From contig JAFDZW010000005.1 in assembly GCA_018266755.1 (NCBI GenBank), forward strand, positions 620,001-684,000: a stretch of 64,000 nt of DNA, given 5' to 3'. The DNA is from Bacteroidota bacterium (lineage in GTDB: Bacteria > Bacteroidota > Ignavibacteria > Palsa-1295). The notes under the pieces are model-generated. The model searched no databases, was not told the DNA's origin, and saw nothing but the letters and a program-made list of their open reading frames with translations. How positions within the stretch are numbered: the stretch's first letter is position 1; every line of letters starts with the position of its first letter. A program made the translations under genes and the position numbers. Positions 15,864 to 23,239 of the stretch are shown one piece after another.

Positions 15864-15960
15864 ATTTCCCACACTCATTCCCCGCGCTGCCGACCATCGG
15901 TGCCGCAACTCCCGCATTCACCATGACCGTGGAGCTCGCGACGGCGGGGATGAAACTCAT
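15862..15960 (-). CDS. 32-residue micro-ORF
   Basis: Its ATG overlaps the TGA of the basic 81-residue gene (ATGA), and it ends in TAA right next to the hairpin at 15836-15863. The product is hydrophobic and small-residue rich (MSFIPAVASSTVMVNAGVAA). Supported by coupling only. Confidence 0.4.
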   Translation of the reverse strand: MSFIPAVASSTVMVNAGVAAPMVGSAGNECGK

Positions 15961-16202
15961 ACTCTCGAACTCCGTCCAGTGCGACGCGCTTTGTTACGGG
16001 CTCTGCGACGTGCGGCCTGCATTGCCATCATTATCGCGTGGCCGATCGGGTTGTATTCTCGCATTACCACTTGCGCCCCATGTCCGGCAGCCCCTGCGAG
16101 TTTGCCGCCTTGCATGAATGGGATACTGATCCGCCGACCCGTCGTGCGGAAGCGGACAGCGCCGTGATTGTTGCGATGTAATGCTCTTGCCTTGTTTGTC
16201 AT
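15957..16202 (-). CDS. small basic phage protein
   Basis: 81 residues starting MTNKARALHRNNHGAVRF and ending in a strongly basic tail (ARRRARNKARRTGRSSR). Probably binds nucleic acid. The frame opens further upstream to 16259, but the ATG at 16202 avoids overlap with the neighbouring gene. Confidence 0.55.
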   Translation of the reverse strand: MTNKARALHRNNHGAVRFRTTGRRISIPFMQGGKLAGAAGHGAQVVMREYNPIGHAIMMAMQAARRRARNKARRTGRSSRV

Positions 16203-16212
16203 TGCTCGTTCG

Positions 16213-16416
16213 TTAGTTGATATCAGATTCGTCTTCCTCCACTTCGACCTCACGCTCATACCCGCATCCCGAGCAGGTCATGATCACGATATCACCGACA
16301 TACAGGCGGTCCTGGTGCCACTGGTAATGAAAGCAAGCGGCTTGCAGCAGCGCATCCTGCCGGGACGTCGTACCGTAAATGTTCGCGAAGATCGGATTCT
16401 CGACTGCTTCGATCAT
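16213..16416 (-). CDS. small phage protein with C-x2-C motif
   Basis: 67 residues with a single CSGC knuckle near residue 48 and an acidic C-terminus. Start overlaps the TGA of the upstream zinc-ribbon gene. No family recognised. Confidence 0.55.
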   Translation of the reverse strand: MIEAVENPIFANIYGTTSRQDALLQAACFHYQWHQDRLYVGDIVIMTCSGCGYEREVEVEEDESDIN

Positions 16417-16574
16417 TGCCGTTCCTCCGTAGCCTTAGTCTGCTCTTCCTGCTGCTTGCGGAATGCGATGTCCTCGCAGCGTTCGCAGAGGTCGCTGAAC
16501 CCGCAGTCCGGCGGTAGCTTCGCGCCGCAACTCGTGCAGCAGCTTACTTGCAAGTCGTCGATGTAGTCTGACAT
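16413..16574 (-). CDS. small zinc-ribbon protein
   Basis: A 53-residue ORF read directly: CCTSCGAKLPPDCGFSDLCE then RCED, a typical C-x2-C...C-x2-C zinc ribbon. Ends in a helical Glu/Gln-rich tail. ATGA-coupled to the next gene. Confidence 0.6.
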   Translation of the reverse strand: MSDYIDDLQVSCCTSCGAKLPPDCGFSDLCERCEDIAFRKQQEEQTKATEERQ

Positions 16575-16580
16575 GGTCGT

Positions 16581-16763
16581 TTAGAGCATGAAATCATCAT
16601 CGTTTCCAATCTGCCCGAGCATCGACCCGAGCGATTTCGGCTTCGGCTCTTCCGGCTTCGGCTTCTCTGGTTTCGGCTCCTGCTTGTGCGGCGCGTAATC
16701 GCGCTGATCGTATTCGTGGCGAAGCACTCTTCCGCCGACGATGAATGTGGGGTCGATCATCAT
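16581..16763 (-). CDS. small Pro/Lys-rich phage protein
   Basis: 60 residues with a central KPEKPKPEEPKPK repeat, an extended linker, between a short N-terminal part and an acidic SMLGQIGNDDDF end. ATGA overlap with the membrane protein gene upstream. Confidence 0.55.
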   Translation of the reverse strand: MMIDPTFIVGGRVLRHEYDQRDYAPHKQEPKPEKPKPEEPKPKSLGSMLGQIGNDDDFML

Positions 16764-17089
16764 AGCACTATCCCTTCCAAGAGCGAGCGGCCGGGTGCGG
16801 TATTCCGGGGTTTTTCTTTATTCATCCTGTCATCATTCACGTCATTCACTTCCGCACCCGGCGTGCTCACGATCGCTCCCGTTGCCACAGACGTATCGGG
16901 ATCGGCAACGGGAGTTGTGTTGACGGTAGCCGTACCCACGCGGCCACCGACACGATTAAAGAATCCGCAGACGTATGCCCACTGCGAGACGATGATCCCG
17001 AGGACGATCAGCGCAATGCTGACGCCGAAGAAGACGTCACCTGACTGTTGCGTCTGTGCGGCTTCGAAAACTTTCTCGTAGGCGGTCAT
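16760..17089 (-). CDS. small single-pass membrane protein
   Basis: 109 residues with one clear transmembrane helix (VFFGVSIALIVLGIIVSQWA, about residues 19-38) and a Thr/Val/Asp-rich outside or cytoplasmic tail. ATGA-coupled on both sides. Role unknown. Confidence 0.6.
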   Translation of the reverse strand: MTAYEKVFEAAQTQQSGDVFFGVSIALIVLGIIVSQWAYVCGFFNRVGGRVGTATVNTTPVADPDTSVATGAIVSTPGAEVNDVNDDRMNKEKPRNTAPGRSLLEGIVL

Positions 17090-17400
17090 ATCAAAATCCC
17101 CCGTGCGATATCCGACTCGGCTTCGTGGAGCAGGGCCGGCGTTGTGATCAGATGCCCCTTGTCGCCAAGCGTATGGTAGAAAGCTCGTCTGAATCTCGGG
17201 ATCGCTTCCATGCGCTGACGGATGTGCTCGCCGCTCTTATGCTTGAGCGCCGCTACCTGGTCGATCGTCAGTTCGCTCATCTGCGTCATGGAGACCATTA
17301 GGCCGATCGCTGTGACCTGCTCTTCCATCCGCTCGAAGAATGCGAAGACTTCTCGCGGCACTGCTACTGCTTCATCCATTCTGGTCGGTCGGGTTGACAT
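17086..17400 (-). CDS. hypothetical phage protein
   Basis: 104 residues, helical, Met-rich in the middle (MEEQVTAIGLMVSMTQMSE). Its start shares one base with the stop of the HTH gene upstream. No family recognised. Confidence 0.55.
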   Translation of the reverse strand: MSTRPTRMDEAVAVPREVFAFFERMEEQVTAIGLMVSMTQMSELTIDQVAALKHKSGEHIRQRMEAIPRFRRAFYHTLGDKGHLITTPALLHEAESDIARGILI

Positions 17401-17894
17401 TATCGGCCTCCCTTCCGGTTCTTAATTTCGGCTTCCATCCGGCTCACGAGTCCCTTGCACTTCTTGAGCTCGCGCATCGCCAGGTCATCCTTCCCGCGTT
17501 TGGCGAATGCAATGGCCTTACCGAGCGATTCTACTTCGTCGGTCACTTCGTCGTCGATCGAACCGTCGAGGTTTTCGGTATCCACTGGCGAAATCGTGTG
17601 TAGATCAGGCAGTGAAAGCTCAGAAAGACTATAGTCGCCACGTCCTGCCGCTTCGCGGGCAAGGATCACGAACTCTTCCACCGTCAAGGCACGTGTGCCT
17701 TCGAGAATGAAGTACACGGTGCGCTCATGCCGACCGGTGATTTCCGCGATCTCCTTCACGGTGAAGATCGGAGTCTCGCCCCATACGAGGCGTTGGAGGC
17801 CGTACATGATCGTGGTCTCATTCACGATCCGGTTCGTTTTTGAATGCCGTTCTTGGTTGTTTTTCCCCATAGTGGTGCTGTAGCTTTGCATCAT
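17400..17894 (-). CDS. CII-like / HTH phage regulator
   Basis: 164 residues; an internal ATG at 17867 (MGKNNQERH) is an alternative start. Residues 44-75 form a helix-turn-helix (TVKEIAEITGRHERTVYFIL), then LTVEEFVILAREAA, an arrangement like the phage regulatory CII family that sits just downstream of Cro. Acidic linker and basic C-terminus. Likely a DNA-binding regulator of early genes. Confidence 0.55.
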   Translation of the reverse strand: MMQSYSTTMGKNNQERHSKTNRIVNETTIMYGLQRLVWGETPIFTVKEIAEITGRHERTVYFILEGTRALTVEEFVILAREAAGRGDYSLSELSLPDLHTISPVDTENLDGSIDDEVTDEVESLGKAIAFAKRGKDDLAMRELKKCKGLVSRMEAEIKNRKGGR

Positions 17895-18226
17895 GAATGA
17901 TGTGATACTCGATTCGTATTGGCAGCGCGTCGATGACTTCGATGAGCTGTGGGTGCTTCGCAGCGGACAGGACTGGCGATGCGAGGCCCGGCGGCACTAT
18001 TCGTGGCGGAATTGAGCCTAAAGAGCTCGGCGTCGGACACCGTAGCAGGAATACAGAGCACCCGTCGAATATCCGCGCTGAGCGATTGCGACGGCACACG
18101 GTTACGGCTCGTCACCTGCTTGATGTGGTGCACCGATACGTCGGCAAGGATGCTTGCCAATGTGGCGTTGCTCCACCCGCGAGCTGCCATGTACCGTTTC
18201 AATTCGCTGCTCCGCATTCGTGACAT
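17891..18226 (-). CDS. XRE/HTH-like phage DNA-binding protein
   Basis: 111 residues. The first 60 resemble a Cro/XRE fold (RYMAARGWSNATLASILADVS...IKQVTSRNRV), followed by an Arg/Ser-rich C-terminus without clear structure. Among the first genes of the leftward operon, ATGA-coupled to the CII-like gene. Confidence 0.5.
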   Translation of the reverse strand: MSRMRSSELKRYMAARGWSNATLASILADVSVHHIKQVTSRNRVPSQSLSADIRRVLCIPATVSDAELFRLNSATNSAAGPRIASPVRCEAPTAHRSHRRAANTNRVSHHS

Positions 18227-18270
18227 GGGTTATAGATTGATTAATAGTGCGTTATGACCAAAAATCTGCG

Positions 18271-18278
18271 TATGTTTG
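18271..18278 (+). promoter_or_regulatory. possible Bacteroidota-type -7 element
   Basis: TATGTTTG fits TAnnTTTG and lies 25 bases before the ATG at 18303. No convincing -33 TTTG is at the expected distance, so this is tentative. Confidence 0.3.
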
Positions 18279-18302
18279 GGCCTTAAAAAACCCACAATAA
18301 GC

Positions 18303-18623
18303 ATGGAAACCGAGCAGATCACGCGGGACATAGCGCGAATGACCGTCACGGTCGGAATCACGTTCATGGACGAAGACGGTATTAGCAGACTCGAAAGTGA
18401 TCGGTATGCACCCGGTATTTTGCCCGTCGTTCCGCAAGTCGGGCACGTCATTCTGGTACCGTTGGCCAGAAAGAAGTTTAAGAAGTACCTCGTCTCGCTC
18501 GTGCAGCACGGGCGGCTTTGGCAAAAAGGCGACGGTGGCGTTACCGAGTTAGAATACATCATCAGCGTTACTGCGCATGAGGTGGACGATTATGAGCTGC
18601 GGGAGCGTACGAAGCGATTCTAA
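18303..18623 (+). CDS. hypothetical protein, opposite to early operon
   Basis: 106 residues from ATG 18303; an upstream TTG at 18276 is less likely. It begins METEQITRDIARMTVTVGITF and continues as a plausible alpha/beta protein with a basic VPLARKKFKKYLV stretch. It is the only rightward gene among the early leftward genes, and its end overlaps the end of the leftward gene at 18568 by 56 bases. It may be expressed in the lysogen. Confidence 0.5.
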   Translation: METEQITRDIARMTVTVGITFMDEDGISRLESDRYAPGILPVVPQVGHVILVPLARKKFKKYLVSLVQHGRLWQKGDGGVTELEYIISVTAHEVDDYELRERTKRF

Positions 18624-18909
18624 TGGACTCTTCGAGGATATCCGCAGCGCTTACGCTTTCTTTAGCGGCACTAGCCCATTCTTCGTACTTGGCGATATGC
18701 TCTTGTTCGTCCACGTCCGGCCACTGGCTCACGATCGGGTCGAGCAGGTCATGGCGGGCAGTCAGCCGGAATAAGAATATCGGCGTACCAAGCGCATTCA
18801 CCGATGCGGAGACCATTTCCTGGTTGATCCCCGCAGCGGGGCCGCCGGAAAAGGTGTTCACGATGCGGTTCGCATCCTGAATGTCTGACGTCATGTAGAA
18901 TCTGATCAT
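18568..18909 (-). CDS. hypothetical phage early protein
   Basis: 113 residues directly downstream of the Cro-like gene (12-base gap). Starts MIRFYMTSDIQDANRIVNTF. The segment DLLDPIVSQWPDVDEQEHIAKYE is acidic and helical. No family recognised. Its 3' end overlaps the convergent gene. Confidence 0.55.
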   Translation of the reverse strand: MIRFYMTSDIQDANRIVNTFSGGPAAGINQEMVSASVNALGTPIFLFRLTARHDLLDPIVSQWPDVDEQEHIAKYEEWASAAKESVSAADILEESIRIASYAPAAHNRPPHAQ

Positions 18910-18921
18910 AGCGGTTATGGG

Positions 18922-19149
18922 TCAGGCGTTGGCGGTTTGTGGTTGAGAGACCTGATCTTCAGTAATCTCGTCAAGTAGGTTCTCGGCCGGAATATCGAGA
19001 AAGCTAGCGATCTTCAGCGCGATATCCAGCGGCGGCACGGTATTGCGCATCTGGTAGTTTCGGACAGTCGCTTCGCTTTTCCCGATCTCATCGGCAAGGG
19101 CCACGTTCGAGATTCCCCGGTTTCGCATTGTGAATTCCAATCGAGTCAT
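18922..19149 (-). CDS. Cro-like XRE repressor
   Basis: 75 residues from ATG 19149 (MTRLEFTMRNRGISNVALAD). HTH_3 fold: VALADEIGKSEATVRNYQM then PPLDIALKIASFLDIPAENLL. First gene of the leftward early operon, just inside a Bacteroidota-type promoter whose -7 region overlaps a perfect palindrome. By position and size it is the Cro counterpart of the rightward repressor. Confidence 0.75.
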   Translation of the reverse strand: MTRLEFTMRNRGISNVALADEIGKSEATVRNYQMRNTVPPLDIALKIASFLDIPAENLLDEITEDQVSQPQTANA

Positions 19150-19175
19150 TAGTATTATTGTGCTAATTCGCTGTA

Positions 19176-19207
19176 CAAATATACGTAGTATATTACGAAT
19201 TTCCAAA
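19176..19207 (-). promoter_or_regulatory. leftward early promoter with operator palindrome
   Basis: On the minus strand TTTG (19204-19207), 20 bases, then TATATTTG (19176-19183) match the Bacteroidota -33 TTTG / -7 TAnnTTTG promoter. The perfect palindrome AATATAC-GTA-GTATATT at 19178-19194 covers the -7 element and spacer, a natural operator for the Cro or ImmR repressor. It drives the Cro-like gene 27 bases downstream. Confidence 0.65.
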
Positions 19208-19333
19208 TCTGTTTCCTATTTTTCTGCTTTTTTTTCTGTAGTCAGTGGCACTATATTTCTAAGTCGTTATTTTTCAATGAGAAGCACGCCTAATAAATTT
19301 CTTGCGAATTATCTATTTAGTGCTTAATTTCGC

Positions 19334-19765
19334 ATGGTGGACATTGGAAAAAGAGCAAAGGCGCTGAGAGAAGCGGCCGGGCTAAGCCGGCAGGACCTCG
19401 AAGCAAAGGTATCCTTTTCGGCGAAAACGCTGGAGAACGTTGAGCGCGGCGCCAATACGACGATCGAGGTATTGATACAGCTCGCCGCGGCCCTAGGGAC
19501 CACGGTAGCGTACCTTATAGGCGAATCGGACGAGCCCACCCCGTCCCGTTCAGCGGGCTCATCGAAGTCCGGCTTCAGTATCGAAGAGATCATTGCCGTA
19601 GCCGATGAGGTCAGCAGCTATCCGTTCTTCGCTGATATTGACTATGAACAGGCGATGAAGATGGGTATGAAGGAAGCGGACATCGAGGACGTGATCCGCA
19701 AGACGTATGCCGACGTGTGGAAATTGATGTTCAGGAGACGATTGGAGGAATTACAGGCCAAGTAA
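19334..19765 (+). CDS. ImmR-like XRE repressor (CI analogue)
   Basis: 143 residues. N-terminal HTH_3 domain, residues 1-65: KRAKALREAAGLSRQDLEAK, then FSAKTLENVERGAN and LAAALGTTVAYLIGE. A Pro/Ser linker and a helical C-terminal domain follow, without the Ser/Lys LexA-type self-cleavage site. It is followed by an ImmA-like metallopeptidase, the arrangement known from ICEBs1 and many prophages in which ImmA cleaves ImmR to induce the element. Probably the lysogeny repressor acting on the operator at 19178. Confidence 0.75.
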   Translation: MVDIGKRAKALREAAGLSRQDLEAKVSFSAKTLENVERGANTTIEVLIQLAAALGTTVAYLIGESDEPTPSRSAGSSKSGFSIEEIIAVADEVSSYPFFADIDYEQAMKMGMKEADIEDVIRKTYADVWKLMFRRRLEELQAK

Positions 19766-19799
19766 AATTCCACGTAACATTTCCAATCTCAGGTGTTAT

Positions 19800-19807
19800 T
19801 ATATTTG
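19800..19807 (+). promoter_or_regulatory. Bacteroidota-type -7 element before immA-like gene
   Basis: TATATTTG fits TAnnTTTG. A TTTC at about 19780 is a weak -33. It lies 44 bases before the ImmA-like start, so the protease could have its own promoter. Confidence 0.35.
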
Positions 19808-19850
19808 TGGACCAATATGATTCGTATCATCATCGTCACTGGACAAATTC

Positions 19851-20216
19851 ATGAAGCACTGGGCTCCCCCTCCTATCGAGCTTCGCCCCGATCAACTGAC
19901 CGAAGCGAAGCGAGTCGCAACGCTATTGAGCAATCATTCACATGGGGATATCGATCTTTGGGTATCCATGCTTGGCTTTGCCATTGAACGACACCCACTA
20001 CTTCCCCCGGTCAATGCTATTATCATCAAACAGACGATCATCATCCGCAAAGGCATGACGCGCATCGAGGAGATACGGGCGATTGCACATGAGTATGCCC
20101 ATCACAAGTTTCATCCGAGGGCGGTGCAGTTTCGGGATCTACCGAGTCGCACGATCGCGAAGAACGAAGGACAGGCGAAGGCCTTCGCGGAAGAGGTGTT
20201 GATCTATTCGACGTGA
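19851..20216 (+). CDS. ImmA/IrrE-family metallopeptidase
   Basis: 121 residues containing HEYAHHKF at 80-87 (HExxH zinc motif) and, downstream, NEGQAKAFAEEVL, which supplies the third zinc ligand Glu as in ImmA/IrrE (DUF955). In ICEBs1-type elements this enzyme cleaves the partner repressor ImmR when the element is induced. It follows the repressor gene on the same strand, so the pair probably replaces a RecA/LexA-type switch. The start ATG is preceded by a weak ribosome site. Confidence 0.8.
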   Translation: MKHWAPPPIELRPDQLTEAKRVATLLSNHSHGDIDLWVSMLGFAIERHPLLPPVNAIIIKQTIIIRKGMTRIEEIRAIAHEYAHHKFHPRAVQFRDLPSRTIAKNEGQAKAFAEEVLIYST

Positions 20217-20242
20217 GTTCTATTTATCATCATTAAATCATT

Positions 20243-20548
20243 ATGTTTAGACACATTGGAGCATTTGAATTATTAATAGTGATTTTCTTCTGGGTAGGCC
20301 CTGCTATTCTGGCAGGAAATATCGCTCGAAAGAAGGGTCGGAGCTATTGGGGATTTTTCTTGATCGCGCTGGTTCTTTCTTGGATAGGTCTGATATTCGC
20401 GGCAATCGCTGCGCCAGCCGCATCGACTACTATAATTCAGCCGATCGATCATGCAACATCACTCGCTAAATTGGCAGAACTCCGTGATGCCGGTACGCTG
20501 AGTGATAGTGAATTCGAACTAGAGAAGGCAAAGATTCTTAATTCATAA
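20243..20548 (+). CDS. membrane protein with C-terminal SHOCT domain
   Basis: 101 residues: two transmembrane helices (about residues 7-25 and 37-58) and a C-terminal SHOCT-type helix pair (LAKLAELRDAGTLSDSEFELEKAKIL). Such short membrane proteins in lysogeny regions sometimes give superinfection exclusion. It is more AT-rich than the host genes. Role inferred from position only. Confidence 0.65.
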   Translation: MFRHIGAFELLIVIFFWVGPAILAGNIARKKGRSYWGFFLIALVLSWIGLIFAAIAAPAASTTIIQPIDHATSLAKLAELRDAGTLSDSEFELEKAKILNS

Positions 20549-20559
20549 TTATCAATATC

Positions 20560-20796
20560 ATGAAAGAGAAACACAACTCATTTGTACCAGAAGCGCATTA
20601 TCCATCCTTGACCCTATGTCTACTGTTACTTATTGCCGGAACCTATTTATTACGATATGCAGATGGCGATTCTCTCATCGGTGCTGTCGGAGCCTATGGA
20701 ATTGCATGTATCATCTACTTATTAGTAAAGGTGGAGCGGAATACCGACGGGGCAAGGTATGAAATTAAGCGAATGAATGAACGAGCCGAGCGATGA
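20560..20796 (+). CDS. small two-TM membrane protein
   Basis: 78 residues with two hydrophobic helices (LTLCLLLLIAGTYLL and GAVGAYGIACIIYLLV) and a charged C-terminus. It follows the SHOCT membrane protein by 11 bases, so the two are probably co-expressed lysogeny-region cargo. Confidence 0.6.
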   Translation: MKEKHNSFVPEAHYPSLTLCLLLLIAGTYLLRYADGDSLIGAVGAYGIACIIYLLVKVERNTDGARYEIKRMNERAER

Positions 20797-20986
20797 CCCA
20801 TAGATTGAGGCCTTTAGAACTTTTTCTCTGCATGGTCACGATTGAGGCGTGATCATATAATGAGGAACCGATTCAGATGGAGTTTGAATGCAGCGCACTC
20901 GCACTGTTGCGTGCCATCGTTTCAAAATACTCCTGAACTTTGAATGCCAAAACTCTCTTCCATCTCCATAACTAACGATTACGACC

Positions 20987-21469
20987 ATGCGATACATCTC
21001 AGTTTTTGCTCTTATCATCTTCGCCGGCTGCATATTCGACTCGACAGCACCGACAACGACTACTGTTGACACGACGCTATTAGGTAAATGGAAGGGCAAT
21101 ATTTATATGAGCGGCTGGATCACGAGTGCATCGCTTGGTGCCAAGCCCAGCAATGGTCGACACTGGTTAGAGTTCGAGATTCATTCCATCAATGACTCGG
21201 CTTTCGGAAGCATTACAGATCTGACTGATAGTCTACCTTCCGATCAACGATTGCCGAATGTGGCGTTTCACGGGCGATTCGACGATACTACCGTGCACGG
21301 CTCATTCAAGGGCACGATCGAATATGGAATCGGTAGCGACAAACCTACGCTATACTTCGGATATGCGAATCATGCAGGCGTCGCAATTCTCGATACTGAG
21401 CATCTTTCAGCAATTTGCGATAAAATTTCTGGTCAGAACTACCTCTTCGGAGATGTAATCCGCGAGTAG
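20987..21469 (+). CDS. predicted lipoprotein cargo gene
   Basis: 160 residues with a lipoprotein signal MRYISVFALIIFAGC (Cys15) then a Thr-rich linker. The mature part looks like a small beta-barrel or lipocalin-like domain (LLGKWKGNIYMSG...FHGRFDDTTVHGSFKGTIEYG). It ends in TAG, one base before the next gene. As an envelope protein expressed near the integrase it is a candidate lysogenic-conversion factor. Confidence 0.65.
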   Translation: MRYISVFALIIFAGCIFDSTAPTTTTVDTTLLGKWKGNIYMSGWITSASLGAKPSNGRHWLEFEIHSINDSAFGSITDLTDSLPSDQRLPNVAFHGRFDDTTVHGSFKGTIEYGIGSDKPTLYFGYANHAGVAILDTEHLSAICDKISGQNYLFGDVIRE

Positions 21470-21470
21470 C

Positions 21471-21731
21471 ATGCCGATCGTCATTGGGATACTTGTTGCT
21501 GTTCTCGCCTATCGATTCATCGGTTGGGTGCAAGCGCGTCTGCGCGAGGATGCGGCACAGGCTCGCGTCTCTGAGTCCATTGCAGCGAAGAACCGAATGG
21601 CTGACGAATATGCCGCCGATGAGCACCGGCAGTGGAAAGAACACAGAATGCCGTTCGTTGACCCGAATGAACCGACAATCGTGCAGGACGCCGACTATCG
21701 CGATCTCTCCGACGACCGAATGCTGAACTGA
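21471..21731 (+). CDS. small membrane-anchored protein
   Basis: 86 residues: an N-terminal transmembrane segment (IVIGILVAVLAYRFIGWV) and a charged cytoplasmic tail. It is one base from the lipoprotein stop and one base from the integrase start, so the three form an operon. Confidence 0.6.
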   Translation: MPIVIGILVAVLAYRFIGWVQARLREDAAQARVSESIAAKNRMADEYAADEHRQWKEHRMPFVDPNEPTIVQDADYRDLSDDRMLN

Positions 21732-21732
21732 G

Positions 21733-22947
21733 ATGCCCCGAACGAAGTACGACGCTCGCTTCTATGAGGAGCTCTTCGATACGCCCCCGCTCGTGTATGA
21801 ACGAGGAGGGCGTTTCTATTTGCAATGGTGGGATCCCACCAAGCGCGAGAATCGCCGCAAATCGCTCAAGGTAAAGGTCGATATTCCGGTCCCCGAGAAG
21901 CCGTCGGAGCCACGCGACTGGTGGCACAAGTCAGCGCATAAGCAGTACATCACTGCCGAGATCCGCAAGGTGCTACAGGGACGTCGGACGGAACAAGCAC
22001 TCTCGATCGTCTCTCCTGCGGTTGCCGCCATACCACGTTTTCGCCATAACCCTGCAATGCCGATCGCTCAAGCGATGGAGAAGATGAACGCCGATGCACA
22101 AGCCAACGGCTCACTGAGCAAGCAGACTCTGCGCCGGCGTGAGCATACGATCGTACAGGTGACGGCATTCGATCCGCGAGCGACGATACAGGGCATGAAC
22201 CGAGAGTGGTTTGGAAAGTTCAGGCCATGGATGGAAGCGCAAGGATTTTCGGAGTGGACGCGGTGGACGATCCTCTCTGACCTGAAACGACTATTCGTGA
22301 GGATGAAGGTGCTGAAGGTGATCGACTCCACGCCATTCGATGGTGATAACCCGGTGAAGTTCTCACAGCCTGAGACGTTCACGAGCTATACCCCGCTCTC
22401 CGAAGAGTTCGCGTTCTTCCGACACGCGTATTACAAGCGGCCGGATATCTTCCTGGTCCTGATCACGGAACGCTTGGCCGGTTGGCGGTGGTCGGATATC
22501 TATGCAATGAAGCGTAGCGAGCTCGATCTGAAGGAAAAGATATTTCGTGAGTCGCGCAACCAGAAAGCAAGGCGCGTCGACACTTTCCCGATGAGCGATT
22601 GTCTGCATGCGCTCTACGTCGATTTGTACAAGAAGCTCGGGCATGATTTCGCATTCGCGCATCTCGAGTACGCGACGATCCGCAAGTACATCGTAGAGTC
22701 ATGCGATGCACTCGGCATCCCCCGACTGCGGACGCATCAGTTCAAGAAAACGTATAATGGCGAAATCCTTCCGCTCGCGCGGACCGAACAATCGTACAAA
22801 CGGCTGATCCATCACAAGGTGACCGACACCGGCGGGAAGCATTACAGCAAGAACGAGGTGGAGTTGTTGCGCTCGATCCTCAACGAAGCGCAGAAGCCGT
22901 GGAGTGAATTCGTGCAGGAGCTAACACGTCACAAAGGCGCACAATAA
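21733..22947 (+). CDS. int: tyrosine integrase
   Basis: 404 residues: N-terminal arm-binding part, SAM-like core-binding domain (about 105-205) and C-terminal catalytic domain. Active-site residues seen are Arg252 (AGWRWSD), Lys278 (NQKARR), His335 in HQFKK where box II has HxxK rather than the usual HxxR, His360/361 (LIHHKVTD) and the nucleophile Tyr371 (KHYSK). HxxK variants are known in phage-integrase SAM-like families of Bacteroidota. It integrates and, with an excisionase, excises the element. It points at the 3' end of tRNA-Asn 65 bases away, the expected attB. Confidence 0.9.
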   Translation: MPRTKYDARFYEELFDTPPLVYERGGRFYLQWWDPTKRENRRKSLKVKVDIPVPEKPSEPRDWWHKSAHKQYITAEIRKVLQGRRTEQALSIVSPAVAAIPRFRHNPAMPIAQAMEKMNADAQANGSLSKQTLRRREHTIVQVTAFDPRATIQGMNREWFGKFRPWMEAQGFSEWTRWTILSDLKRLFVRMKVLKVIDSTPFDGDNPVKFSQPETFTSYTPLSEEFAFFRHAYYKRPDIFLVLITERLAGWRWSDIYAMKRSELDLKEKIFRESRNQKARRVDTFPMSDCLHALYVDLYKKLGHDFAFAHLEYATIRKYIVESCDALGIPRLRTHQFKKTYNGEILPLARTEQSYKRLIHHKVTDTGGKHYSKNEVELLRSILNEAQKPWSEFVQELTRHKGAQ

Positions 22948-22966
22948 CGGGTACAGAACGGGTACA
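22947..22966. repeat. tandem 9-base direct repeats near att site
   Basis: ACGGGTACA occurs at 22947-22955 and 22958-22966, an 11-base period close to one helical turn. They lie between integrase and tRNA-Asn, a position suited to arm-type integrase binding sites. Confidence 0.45.
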
Positions 22967-22973
22967 ATGCAAT

Positions 22974-23003
22974 AAAAAAGGCGATTCCGTTAAGAAATCG
23001 CCT
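22974..23003 (-). terminator. rho-independent terminator after tRNA-Asn
   Basis: On the minus strand AGGCGATT...AATCGCCT forms an 8-pair stem followed by TTTTTT. It lies just past the 3' end of the tRNA. If attachment is in the tRNA 3' end, this terminator is supplied by the element. Confidence 0.75.
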
Positions 23004-23011
23004 ATATTCTG

Positions 23012-23085
23012 CTCCTGAGGTAGGACTTGAACCTACGACCCTCTGATTAACAGTCAGATGCTCTAACCAACTGAGCTACTCAGGA
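23012..23085 (-). tRNA. tRNA-Asn (GTT), probable attachment site
   Basis: A complete cloverleaf: acceptor TCCTGAG/CTCAGGA, D-arm with AGCTCAGTTGGTTAGAGC, anticodon stem TCTGA/TCAGA around CTGTTAA (anticodon GTT), and T-arm with GTTCAAGTC. No CCA is encoded. The integrase gene lies on the 3' side, so the 3' half of this tRNA is very likely the core att sequence, which the element restores on integration. Confidence 0.95.
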
Positions 23086-23239
23086 ATCCCTAAAAGCGGG
23101 ACTATAAACAGCACCCTGTGAAGTGACGGTTCCGACAAAAAGGCTAAATCATGAGAAAATTACGAAATAGCAATGCTGACCGGGCAACCGCGCTCGCTTG
23201 TAGATCGTTATCAGTGCACTGACCATCACCGAAATTGCC

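Noticed and set aside
1-23010. Conjugative element (ICE) rather than phage
   Set aside because: No relaxase, type IV secretion or coupling protein is visible, while RusA, RecE-like and Cro/CII-like genes favour a phage. As the left part is outside the window, this is a preference rather than proof.
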